Positions 1-6,863 of a stretch of 24,005 nucleotides of DNA are shown here, piece by piece; position 1 is the first letter of the stretch, and every line of letters starts with the position of its first letter. A model generated the notes under the pieces. It saw nothing but the letters and a program-made list of their open reading frames with translations, did not search any database and was not told the origin of the DNA. The DNA is from Gammaproteobacteria bacterium. GTDB taxonomy: Bacteria > Pseudomonadota > Gammaproteobacteria > Steroidobacterales > GCA-2729495. The DNA lies in assembly GCA_030429685.1 (NCBI GenBank), contig JAUIEY010000007.1:1-24005 (forward strand). The letters are read 5' to 3'. Made by a program: the position numbers and the translations under genes.

Positions 1-1
1 T

Positions 2-43
2 CTGATCTTTGGTATCACCAAAGGTTTCAACATCCTGAACTGA
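2..43 (+). CDS. C-terminal end of an unidentified protein (partial)
   Basis: The reading frame entering from the left edge gives the tail LIFGITKGFNILN and ends at a TGA at 41-43, 72 bases before glnK. Only 13 residues are visible, so the product cannot be determined. A beta-strand-like tail ahead of glnK-amtB would suit a small outer-membrane porin of the TorF type, which I recall next to glnK in several gammaproteobacteria, but this is a guess from context. No terminator-like hairpin is visible between this stop and glnK, so read-through is possible. Confidence 0.4.
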   Translation: MIFGITKGFNILN

Positions 44-115
44 TAACCAACCAGGCCGGGCGGCGTATGCGGGCGCAGAACTCGCGACCCCGTCCGGCTT
101 TCACGGAGAAGCAAC

Positions 116-454
116 ATGAAACTCATTACCGCAATCATCAAGCCTTTCAAGCTCGATGACGTGCGCCAGGCCGTCGCCGACATCGGCGTGCAGGGCATAA
201 CGGCAACGGAAGTGAAAGGCTTCGGTCGCCAGCGCGGCCATACCGAACTCTATCGCGGCGCCGAATACGTCGTCGACTTTCTGCCCAAGACCAAAATCGA
301 GCTTGCGGTCGGTGACGACATTGCCGAGCAGGTCATTGAGGCCATCATCAACACCGCGCGCACCGGCAAAATCGGCGACGGCAAGGTGTTTGTCAGCAAC
401 CTGGAAGAAGTGATCCGTATCCGTACCGGTGAAACCGGCGCGGAAGCGATCTGA
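116..454 (+). CDS. glnK: PII signal transduction protein GlnK
   Basis: This is a 112-residue PII protein, the usual family length. PII trimers sense 2-oxoglutarate and ATP/ADP and, in the GlnK branch, plug the ammonium channel AmtB when nitrogen is plentiful. The T-loop is intact around residues 37-54, with Tyr51 (in ELYRGAEYVVDF) at the uridylylation position. The B-loop TARTGKIGDGKVFV (about 83-96) and the C-terminal IRIRTGE element are also present. The ATG at 116 follows a GGAGAA ribosome site. The choice of GlnK over GlnB rests on linkage to amtB, which begins 32 bases downstream and is presumably co-transcribed. I looked for a sigma-54 (-24/-12) element in bases 44-115 and found no acceptable match, so nitrogen control of this operon is not shown by the sequence. 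Confidence 0.96.
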   Translation: MKLITAIIKPFKLDDVRQAVADIGVQGITATEVKGFGRQRGHTELYRGAEYVVDFLPKTKIELAVGDDIAEQVIEAIINTARTGKIGDGKVFVSNLEEVIRIRTGETGAEAI

Positions 455-485
455 TTCCGCTTGAAAACGAATAAGGAGAACAGAA

Positions 486-1742
486 GTGGAACAGGTAACT
501 GAACTCAGCTACGCGCTGGACACTTTTTACTTTCTGGTCTGCGGCGCCCTGGTTATGTGGATGGCCGCAGGTTTTACGATGCTCGAGGCGGGCCTGGTGC
601 GTGCCAAGAACACAGCCGAAATTCTGACCAAAAACGTCGGTCTGTATGCCATTGCCTGCATCATGTACATGCTGGTGGGCTACAACCTGATGTACCCGGG
701 CGAACCGATTCTGGAAGGCATACTCGGCCAGTTCAGCGTGCTGGGTCGTGATGACAACGCCGCGGCCGATGTGATTGCCAGCGGCGGCGAAACTTATTAT
801 TCGGGCCTGTCGGACTTTTTCTTTCAGGTCGTGTTTGTCGCCACCGCCATGTCCATTGTGTCGGGTGCGGTTGCCGAGCGCATGAAGCTATGGTCGTTTT
901 TCACCTTTGCCATCATTCTCACCGGCTTTATTTATCCGATCCAGGGCTACTGGAAATGGGGCGGCGGCTTTCTCGATGCAGCCGGTTTTTCCGACTTTGC
1001 CGGATCCGGAGTGGTGCATATGTGCGGTGCGGCCGCGGCACTGGCCGGTGTGCTGGTGCTCGGTGCGCGCAAGGGCAAGTACGGCAAGGACGGCAGCGTC
1101 AAGGCCATCCCCGGCTGTAACCTGCCGCTGGCTACACTCGGCATGCTGATCCTGTGGCTGGGCTGGTTTGGTTTTAACGGCGGTTCCGAACTCAAGGTGT
1201 CGAACGTGGAAGAGGCCAACGCCGTGGCGCTGGTGTTCGTCAACACCAACATGGCTGCCGCCGGCGGGCTGGTTGCAGCATTGCTGCTGGCGCGCGCCTG
1301 GTTCGGCAAAGCCGATTTGACCATGGCGCTGAACGGCGCGCTGGCCGGACTGGTGGCCATCACGGCCGAGCCACTGACCCCGAGTCCCATGGCAGCCACA
1401 CTGATCGGCGCCGTTGGCGGTCTGCTGGTGGTGCCGTCGATTGTCTTCATGGATCGCAGCTTCAAAATTGACGATCCGGTCGGCGCCATTTCGGTACACG
1501 GCGTGGTGGGTATCTGGGGGCTGCTGGCAGTGCCGCTGACCAACGATGAGGCCTCGTTCGGCTCCCAGCTGCTCGGCATCGGTACGATTTTCGCCTGGGT
1601 CTTTATCACCAGCCTGATTGTCTGGTTTGCCCTCAAGGCCGTCATGGGTGTTCGCGTCAGTGAGGAAGAAGAGTACGAAGGCGTGGATATCGGTGAGTGC
1701 GGTCTGGAGGCCTACCCTGAATTCGCCAAAACGGGTGAATAA
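486..1742 (+). CDS. amtB: Ammonium transporter (Amt family)
   Basis: This 418-residue integral membrane protein conducts ammonium across the inner membrane and is the partner of the adjacent GlnK. It has about eleven hydrophobic segments. The twin-histidine pore is recognisable as the His in VVHMCGAAAALAG and the His in ISVHGVVGIWGLL, equivalent to E. coli His168 and His318. The GLVRAKN segment near the N-terminus is also typical. There is no obvious cleavable signal peptide; the protein begins MEQVTELSYALDTFYF, as in many non-enteric Amt proteins. The start is GTG at 486, supported by an AAGGAGAA ribosome site ending about seven bases upstream; no ATG start fits as well. The cytoplasmic C-terminal tail (EEEYEGVDIGECGLEAYPE) is the part GlnK is known to contact in this family. 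A strong terminator follows at 1800. Confidence 0.96.
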   Translation: MEQVTELSYALDTFYFLVCGALVMWMAAGFTMLEAGLVRAKNTAEILTKNVGLYAIACIMYMLVGYNLMYPGEPILEGILGQFSVLGRDDNAAADVIASGGETYYSGLSDFFFQVVFVATAMSIVSGAVAERMKLWSFFTFAIILTGFIYPIQGYWKWGGGFLDAAGFSDFAGSGVVHMCGAAAALAGVLVLGARKGKYGKDGSVKAIPGCNLPLATLGMLILWLGWFGFNGGSELKVSNVEEANAVALVFVNTNMAAAGGLVAALLLARAWFGKADLTMALNGALAGLVAITAEPLTPSPMAATLIGAVGGLLVVPSIVFMDRSFKIDDPVGAISVHGVVGIWGLLAVPLTNDEASFGSQLLGIGTIFAWVFITSLIVWFALKAVMGVRVSEEEEYEGVDIGECGLEAYPEFAKTGE

Positions 1743-1799
1743 CCACGTGCATAGCCTGCAAAACCAATGACAGGGCGCTGCTCTGTCATCTCCCCCGGA

Positions 1800-1832
1800 G
1801 GGCCGCGGTCATGGATCGCGGCCCTTTTTCTT
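1800..1832 (+). terminator. Rho-independent terminator after glnK-amtB
   Basis: GGGCCGCG at 1800-1807 pairs perfectly with CGCGGCCC at 1817-1824. Three weaker inner pairs can close the loop down to ATG. The stem is followed directly by TTTTTCTT. It lies 58 bases after the amtB stop and is the clearest terminator in the window. Confidence 0.9.
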
Positions 1833-1837
1833 ATTTA

Positions 1838-1898
1838 ACGCGAAAAGGCCGTGAATTAATCGATTTTCGCGTCAAATTGGCCGATTTTCGCCGATTTT
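1838..1898. repeat. AT-rich patch with an inverted repeat and three CGATTTT direct repeats
   Basis: ACGCGAAAA (1838-1846) and TTTTCGCGT (1864-1872) form a perfect 9-base inverted repeat with a 17-base spacer. CGATTTT occurs three times, at 1861, 1882 and 1892, the first two followed by CGC or CGCC. The patch is more AT-rich than its surroundings and lies in the 332-base gene-free gap between amtB and the DUF4124 gene. It could be an operator for the downstream genes; no known regulator site is recognised. Confidence 0.5.
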
Positions 1899-2022
1899 AA
1901 CCCTTGTTTTTCTGTCCGGAGACGGCAATCTGCGGTAGCGACGGTGCCGCGCGGGCTTGCCGGTCTGTGAATTGCGTCAACGAGGCGCTGCCGGTGCCCG
2001 CTGATAATAGCGCCATGCAGTT

Positions 2023-2042
2023 GCGCCGCATTGTTGCGGCGC
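2023..2042 (+). repeat. GC-rich perfect hairpin upstream of the DUF4124 gene
   Basis: GCGCCGCA (2023-2030) and TGCGGCGC (2035-2042) form a perfect 8-bp stem closed by TTGT. No T-run follows, so it is not an intrinsic terminator. It ends 32 bases before the preferred ATG at 2075. If the alternative in-frame ATG at 2015 is used, the hairpin lies inside the first codons. Confidence 0.55.
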
Positions 2043-2074
2043 GGAAATCAGTAAGACGGAAACAGGCAAGAATC

Positions 2075-2581
2075 ATGGGTAAATTTCAGCATTTCCTGAA
2101 CGGGCTCGCGGTGCACATCGGGGCACTGATAGCGGCTTGCGGATTGTCCGCCGGGCTTGCCGCGCAGACTGTTTACAAGACCGTCGATGGCTCCGGCAAC
2201 GTTGCCTATACAGATCGACCGCCACTGTATCAGGAGCGCGGTGAAAAACCTCTGGATGTCATGGAGGTTGAGATAGAGCGCAGCGACCGTGAACTGATTG
2301 CCGCCAACCGTGCCGCGCAAAAAGAAAACGAGCGCGTTAATGCCGTGGTCGAAGGCATCCGCAATGACCAGGCAGCGGAAGACGCCGCCAAGGCAGCCCG
2401 CGAGGCAGAAGCCCGTGCCGCCAATTGCAAACTGTCACGTGAGCGGCTGACCAAGTACAGTCAGGCACGCCGTCTGTATCGCGAAAACGAAGCCGGCGAG
2501 CGCATCTATCTCACCGAACAAGAGATCGATTCCGAGCGCGCCAATGCGGTGCGTGCCATCGACCAGTGGTGTGGCAACTAA
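2075..2581 (+). CDS. DUF4124 domain-containing exported protein
   Basis: This 168-residue protein probably acts in the cell envelope; its function is unknown. A hydrophobic N-terminal segment (about residues 10-30, GLAVHIGALIAACGLSAGLA) looks like a signal peptide. It is followed by QTVYKTVDGSGNVAYTDRPP, the hallmark start of DUF4124. The middle (about 60-115) is a charged, Ala/Glu/Arg-rich helix, probably coiled coil. The C-terminal part carries two cysteines (ANCKLSRERL and QWCGN). An IAAC stretch at residues 19-22 could serve as a lipobox, so it may be a lipoprotein. The ATG at 2075 gives a normal signal peptide but has only a weak ribosome site. An in-frame ATG at 2015, six bases after GATAAT (2003-2008), would add a 20-residue Arg-rich extension. 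The gene overlaps the start of the downstream histidine kinase. Confidence 0.75.
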   Translation: MGKFQHFLNGLAVHIGALIAACGLSAGLAAQTVYKTVDGSGNVAYTDRPPLYQERGEKPLDVMEVEIERSDRELIAANRAAQKENERVNAVVEGIRNDQAAEDAAKAAREAEARAANCKLSRERLTKYSQARRLYRENEAGERIYLTEQEIDSERANAVRAIDQWCGN

Positions 2582-3665
2582 GTCACAATATGCGCCGCTG
2601 ACCGGCAACGACAACTGTTACCTGCCTGATTTCAGCTCTGCGGGGGCCGTGATCGCCCTGGTGCTGATTTCCGAACTGGTGGCACTGGCCCTGACTATTG
2701 CGCGCGGCCCGACTGCCGAGGTTTTTTTTACCGATCTGGCGCGCTGTTCCCTGCTTATACTCTGGATCACGCTTAGCAGCGCCTGCCTGCTGACTGTGGC
2801 ACGCCCGGTGCTGGCACGTCGCAATCTGGTTGTGGCCACGGCTTTGAGCCTCGGTCTGGTACTTGTCTGCATAGCATTACTGTCGGAAGTCATTTTTCGT
2901 GTCGGCAGGTATTTCAGTACCACACGTATGGTGGACATGAGCAACCTGTTTCCGGCTATGCGCTGGGAATTTCTTGCCTCCAACCTGCTGCTGGGGCTGC
3001 TTATCGCCGCCGGCGTGTTGCGTTATTTCTACGTGATGCATCAGTGGCGCAGCAATGTAGAGCGCGAGGCGGAGTCGCGTATCGCTGCACTGCAGGCCAG
3101 GATCAGGCCGCACTTTCTGTTCAACAGCATGAACACCATCGCGGCGCTGACCCGCACCGATCCGCAGGCAGCCGAAAGCGCGGTGGAAGATCTGGCGGAT
3201 TTGTTCCGTGCATCGCTGAGTAATCCCGGGGAGAGCATTAGTCTCGAACAGGAGCTCGAAGTAGCGCGTGTCTACCAGCGCATGGAGCAGCAGCGGCTGG
3301 GAAGCCGGCTGAGTGTCGACTGGCAACTTCAGGATATGCCCATGCAGACGCGCATACCCGGACTCACCATTCAGCCGCTGCTGGAAAACGCGATCTATCA
3401 CGGTATCGAACCGCGCGCCGAGGGTGGCGTGATTACGGTTTCCGGCGCAGCGGATGATGACATGGTAACCATTACGGTTAGCAATCCGCTGCCGGAAAAC
3501 GATCAGCAACGTCCAGGCGGGCATCAGCTGGCGCTGGAAAATATTCGCCAGCGGCTGGAGCTTGCATACGGTCATCGGGCGCGCATGGAAGTTGAGCGTG
3601 CGGCGGCAAGCTTCCGCGTATTGATCGGTTTTCCGCGTATCGCGGCGCCGCCGGGGGCGGAGTAA
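2571..3665 (+). CDS. algZ: Sensor histidine kinase, AlgZ/FimS type
   Basis: This membrane histidine kinase of the LytS-like His_kinase family (364 residues from the chosen start) is the partner of the adjacent LytTR regulator. The N-terminus carries LPDFSSAGAVIALVLISE, close to the start of pseudomonad AlgZ as I recall it, and four hydrophobic segments in the first ~160 residues. The phosphoacceptor motif RIRPHFLFNSMNTIAAL places the His at about residue 181. The ATP-binding N-box is LLENAIYHGIEP, followed by a degenerate C-terminal ATPase region ending in LIGFPR. The start is uncertain: GTG at 2571 overlaps the upstream gene by 11 bases, ATG at 2544 overlaps by 38, and neither has a clear ribosome site, so translational coupling is likely. 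The kinase stop and the regulator start share one base (TAATG at 3663-3667). Confidence 0.85.
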   Translation: MATKSQYAPLTGNDNCYLPDFSSAGAVIALVLISELVALALTIARGPTAEVFFTDLARCSLLILWITLSSACLLTVARPVLARRNLVVATALSLGLVLVCIALLSEVIFRVGRYFSTTRMVDMSNLFPAMRWEFLASNLLLGLLIAAGVLRYFYVMHQWRSNVEREAESRIAALQARIRPHFLFNSMNTIAALTRTDPQAAESAVEDLADLFRASLSNPGESISLEQELEVARVYQRMEQQRLGSRLSVDWQLQDMPMQTRIPGLTIQPLLENAIYHGIEPRAEGGVITVSGAADDDMVTITVSNPLPENDQQRPGGHQLALENIRQRLELAYGHRARMEVERAAASFRVLIGFPRIAAPPGAE

Positions 3666-4432
3666 TGGCAGACGGCAACCTGAAGGTACTGATTGTTGAT
3701 GACGAAGCGCCGGCGCGTGCGCGGCTGCGCGAAATGGTCGGGGATATCGGTGGCTGGTCGGTGGTGGCCGAGGCGGCCAACGGTCGAGAAGCGCTTGACC
3801 GTGTGGCCGAGCAGAAACCTGACGTGGTGTTGCTGGACATCCGCATGCCGGGCATGGACGGCGTGGAAGTAGCCGGCCATCTGTGCACCGCGCCGGTGCC
3901 GCCGGCCGTAATTTTTACTACCGCCTACGATGAGTATGCCGTAAGTGCTTTTGAGGCCAACGCCGTGGGGTATCTGCTTAAACCGGTGCGCCGCGAGCGA
4001 CTGCTGGCAGCTTTGGAGCGCGCCGCCCGGGTCACTCGCTGGCAGATCGCTGATTTGGCCAACACTGCGCCGGAACTTTGCGCGCGGCGCAATATTGCCG
4101 TGTATGCGGGCGGCGACATACGGTTGGTGAGTACGGCACAGGTTGTGTGTTTTCGCGCCGACCAGAAGTACGTGCGCATGGTGCACGCCGGCGGCGAGGA
4201 TCTTATTGACGAACCGCTCAAAGAACTTGCGCAGGAATTTGCCGCTGAGTTTGTGCGTATCCACCGCAATTCGCTGGTCCGCCTCACAGCCATAGAAGAG
4301 TTGCGCCGTGATGAGAATGGTTTGCATGCAGTAAAGCTGCAAGGCAGTGCGGAATACCTGCCGGTCAGTCGCCGGCATGCTGCCGAAGTGAAACAGCGAC
4401 TGGCGGCGGCGGCCTCCGCGGCGACCGTTTAA
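3665..4432 (+). CDS. algR: LytTR-family response regulator, AlgR type
   Basis: This is a 255-residue DNA-binding response regulator. The receiver domain (about 5-120) has the acidic pair Asp12-Asp13, the phosphoacceptor Asp58 in VVLLDIRMPGMDG, a Thr in IFTTAYDEYA and the conserved Lys in YLLKPV. The C-terminal LytTR DNA-binding domain spans about 145-250 (RLVSTAQVVCFRADQKYVRM, then FVRIHRNSLVRL). In Pseudomonas, AlgR controls alginate, type IV pili and virulence traits; here the target genes are unknown. It is translationally coupled to the kinase and preceded by a GGCGGAG ribosome site. In pseudomonads algR is followed by hemC-hemD-hemX-hemY. Here the next gene is hemX, with only 69 bases between. 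Confidence 0.88.
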   Translation: MADGNLKVLIVDDEAPARARLREMVGDIGGWSVVAEAANGREALDRVAEQKPDVVLLDIRMPGMDGVEVAGHLCTAPVPPAVIFTTAYDEYAVSAFEANAVGYLLKPVRRERLLAALERAARVTRWQIADLANTAPELCARRNIAVYAGGDIRLVSTAQVVCFRADQKYVRMVHAGGEDLIDEPLKELAQEFAAEFVRIHRNSLVRLTAIEELRRDENGLHAVKLQGSAEYLPVSRRHAAEVKQRLAAAASAATV

Positions 4433-4437
4433 ACCGT

Positions 4438-4466
4438 CTGACACCGCGGCGGCGGCGTGGCAGAAT
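4438..4466 (+). promoter_or_regulatory. Candidate sigma-70 promoter for hemX-hemY
   Basis: CTGACA (4438-4443) and CAGAAT (4461-4466) are separated by 17 bases, matching the consensus at 5/6 and 4/6 positions. The predicted transcript would start near 4473, about 29 bases before the hemX ATG. It would let hemXY be expressed independently of algZR. This is a sequence match only. Confidence 0.35.
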
Positions 4467-4501
4467 GGCTTCCTACGGGAAACTTCTGCAGGCCAGCGTC
4501 C

Positions 4502-5611
4502 ATGTCAGCTTCCGAAACGACCAAAGCCCCCAAGCCTTCTGCCTCCGGCGACAGTTCAGCCAGCGCGGCTACCGGGCGCTCCGGCGGCGGCATGACCGCC
4601 GCCGCTGTGGTATTGGCACTGGCTTCACTGGCAGCCGCAGGTTACGCCCTGTGGCAGTTGCAGACGCTGCGGGCACTACCGCAGCAACTGCAGACCAGCA
4701 ATGGCAACACCAACCGCCAGTACGCGGAACTGGAACGCCAGGTTGCAGCTCTTACAGCCCGGGCTGAAAGCAGCGCAACTGCGCTTGCCGACTTACAGGC
4801 GGCAGCGGCCAGGGAAGCTGCGACCACGGCCGATCAGACTCAGCAGCTGACTGCCCTGAACCAGCGGATTGCCGAGCTTGGTGGCAGCAATGCCACGCGG
4901 CGCAATCGTTTCCTGCGTGCCGAAGCGCTCTATTATTTGCGTATTGCCAATGCCCAGGTGCTGCTTGCCAGGGAACCGGTGCTGGCCGTCAGCGCATTGC
5001 AACTGGCCGATGCCAAACTGCGTGAGGCCGGTGATCCTGACCTGGTGCCGGTGCGCGCCAAACTCAGCGAGGAAATCGTCGCACTGCAGGCCCTGCCGAC
5101 GCCGGATACCACTGGCATCAGTTTCCGCTTGCAGGCACTGGCTGAACAGGTGCCGCAATGGCCTTTGCGTAATCCCGTGCCCGACAGTTTCGAGAGTGAG
5201 TTGTCCGTGGCCACCGCACCGGATAAGGGTGCCTGGGAGCGGCTTAAAAATACCGTGGCATCGGTTTTTGACAGTATTGTCAGCGTGCGCCGAACCGACA
5301 CACCTCCGGAAGTGCAGCTCAGCCAGACTGAAACGGGACTGCTCATTGAAGGCATGCGGGCAGAACTGCGGCTGGCGCGGCTGACGCTGGTCAGCGGCAA
5401 CATGGAGCTCTACGCGCAGTCGCTGCAAAGCCTGCAGCAACAGCTGGCGGCTTACTTCGACACCTCGGCTGCCGCTGTCAGCGCGGCACAGGAGACTTTG
5501 GCCGAGCTTGCCGAGGCTGAAGGGCCGGGCACTCTGCCGGATGTCTCCGGGTCGTTGCAGTTGTTGCTGGCGACAGAAGCCGCCGCAGCAGCAGGTGACC
5601 AGAAACCGTGA
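4502..5611 (+). CDS. hemX: HemX-like membrane protein
   Basis: This is a 369-residue HemX family protein. A Ser/Ala/Gly-rich cytoplasmic N-terminus is followed by one membrane helix (about 32-51, TAAAVVLALASLAAAGYALW). Next comes a coiled-coil stretch (about 60-120) rich in Gln, Ala and Leu, then a mainly helical domain with the family pattern FLRAEALYYLRIANAQVLLAREP. HemX is widely annotated as uroporphyrinogen-III methyltransferase, but no SAM-binding methylase motif is present. Its true role, next to heme biosynthesis genes, is unproven. I chose ATG 4502 because a GTG at 4457 would only add a 15-residue leader that lies across the promoter-like sequence. The ribosome site is weak. The stop overlaps the hemY start (GTGA). 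Confidence 0.85.
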   Translation: MSASETTKAPKPSASGDSSASAATGRSGGGMTAAAVVLALASLAAAGYALWQLQTLRALPQQLQTSNGNTNRQYAELERQVAALTARAESSATALADLQAAAAREAATTADQTQQLTALNQRIAELGGSNATRRNRFLRAEALYYLRIANAQVLLAREPVLAVSALQLADAKLREAGDPDLVPVRAKLSEEIVALQALPTPDTTGISFRLQALAEQVPQWPLRNPVPDSFESELSVATAPDKGAWERLKNTVASVFDSIVSVRRTDTPPEVQLSQTETGLLIEGMRAELRLARLTLVSGNMELYAQSLQSLQQQLAAYFDTSAAAVSAAQETLAELAEAEGPGTLPDVSGSLQLLLATEAAAAAGDQKP

Positions 5612-6834
5612 AAACCGGGCTGATCATTCTGCTGGTGCTGGCGCTGGGCGCGCTGGTGGCCAACTATGCAATGCAGGATAACGGCTATGTGCTGATAAAT
5701 TTCCTCGGCTACCAGGCCGAAATGTCCGTGCCGGTGCTGGCTTTTCTGCTGATCCTCGCCTACACGGGGGTGCGTTTGCTGGTGCATATCTGGCGGGCGC
5801 CGCGCCGTCTGGGCGAAGCCGCTGCCCGGCGCCGGGTGCGCAAGGCCGGTGAGCGCATCACGCAGGGCTACATCGAAATCGGCCAGGGAAATTTCGCCCG
5901 CGGCGAAAAGCTGCTGACCAAGGGCGCCCGCAACAGTGAAACACCGTTACTGAATTATCTGGCGGCTGCCCGCGCCGCGCAGGCGCAGGGCGATACCGAA
6001 CGCCGCGACAACTGGCTCAACATGGCTAGCGAACAGGAGCCTCGTGCGCTGGCAACGGTACTCCTGACCCGCGCCGAGTTGCAGCTTGAAGACGGTGAAG
6101 CGGATGCGGCCCTGCGCACCCTGCAGCAAGTTCTCGACGCTGCGCCCCGCAATCCCGAAGCGTTGCGCCTGCAGGCGGAAATTCTGTTGCAGCGGCAGGA
6201 CTGGGCAGCCCTGGAAAAGTCATTGCCGGTATTGCGCAAGCTCGGCAAGTTGCCTGCTGCCACGCTGGATGAATGGACGGTGCAGACCTGGTCCGCGCTG
6301 CTGCGCGAAGCAGGTGGTGACCGGGTACGCGGCAAAAGCCTGTGGAAAAGCGTGCCGCGTTCGCTGCGCAATGCACCGCAGCTGATCGCCGCGCGCGCTA
6401 CAGCACTGGCGGCCGGCGGCGATGAATCGCAGGCTGAATCGGTGCTGCGCAGCGCGCTGAACAATCAGTGGCATGACGATCTGGTGCGCGCCTACGGCGC
6501 GCTGGAGACTGCACCGGCGGAACGCCTGAAACGGGTGGAAAAATGGTTGCGCGAGCGTCCCGAAGATGCGCTGTTGCTACTGGTCGCCGCGCGTTTGTGT
6601 CTGGCCACGGAGTTGTGGGGTAAGGCGCGCAGTTACTACGAGTCCAGCGTGGCTATGGCCCCGGCCCCGCAAAGCTGGCACGAACTCGGCCAGTTACTGC
6701 TGCAACTCGGCGAACAGGAGCAGGCCTTCAAGGCTTTCCAGCAGGGTCTGACGCAGGGGCAGGCAGGTCCCGGTCTGCCGCGCCTGACCGGTTCACCGGG
6801 TGACGGTGCCCGGCTGGGCGATCGCGCCGACTGA
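5608..6834 (+). CDS. hemY: HemY-like TPR membrane protein
   Basis: This 408-residue protein is of the proteobacterial HemY type, not the unrelated protoporphyrinogen oxidase also called HemY. Two N-terminal membrane helices (about 4-19 and 41-58) flank the family element NGYVLINFLGYQAEMSVPV. A basic linker (RAPRRLGEAAARRRVRKAGE) leads into TPR-like helical repeats over about 90-385, including LLNYLAAARAAQAQGDTERRDNWL. It is thought to work with HemX in late heme biosynthesis or its organisation; the biochemical role is not settled. The GTG start at 5608 overlaps the hemX stop by four bases, indicating translational coupling. The length is normal for the family. The next gene is on the opposite strand, with only 29 bases between the two 3' ends. 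Confidence 0.88.
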   Translation: MKTGLIILLVLALGALVANYAMQDNGYVLINFLGYQAEMSVPVLAFLLILAYTGVRLLVHIWRAPRRLGEAAARRRVRKAGERITQGYIEIGQGNFARGEKLLTKGARNSETPLLNYLAAARAAQAQGDTERRDNWLNMASEQEPRALATVLLTRAELQLEDGEADAALRTLQQVLDAAPRNPEALRLQAEILLQRQDWAALEKSLPVLRKLGKLPAATLDEWTVQTWSALLREAGGDRVRGKSLWKSVPRSLRNAPQLIAARATALAAGGDESQAESVLRSALNNQWHDDLVRAYGALETAPAERLKRVEKWLRERPEDALLLLVAARLCLATELWGKARSYYESSVAMAPAPQSWHELGQLLLQLGEQEQAFKAFQQGLTQGQAGPGLPRLTGSPGDGARLGDRAD

Positions 6835-6863
6835 AAGTCTGAGGCGGCCTGTCTGGGCTGCGT

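Noticed and set aside
44..115. Sigma-54 promoter upstream of glnK
   Set aside because: No GG-N10-GC pair with acceptable flanking bases was found; the nearest pair (54-55 and 69-70) has the wrong spacing.
3572..4444. A 290-codon open frame on the minus strand opposite algR
   Set aside because: It is a shadow of the algR codons; the plus strand has complete receiver and LytTR domains.
4502..5611. HemX as uroporphyrinogen-III C-methyltransferase
   Set aside because: The protein has no SAM-binding methylase motif; the common name is an annotation carry-over.
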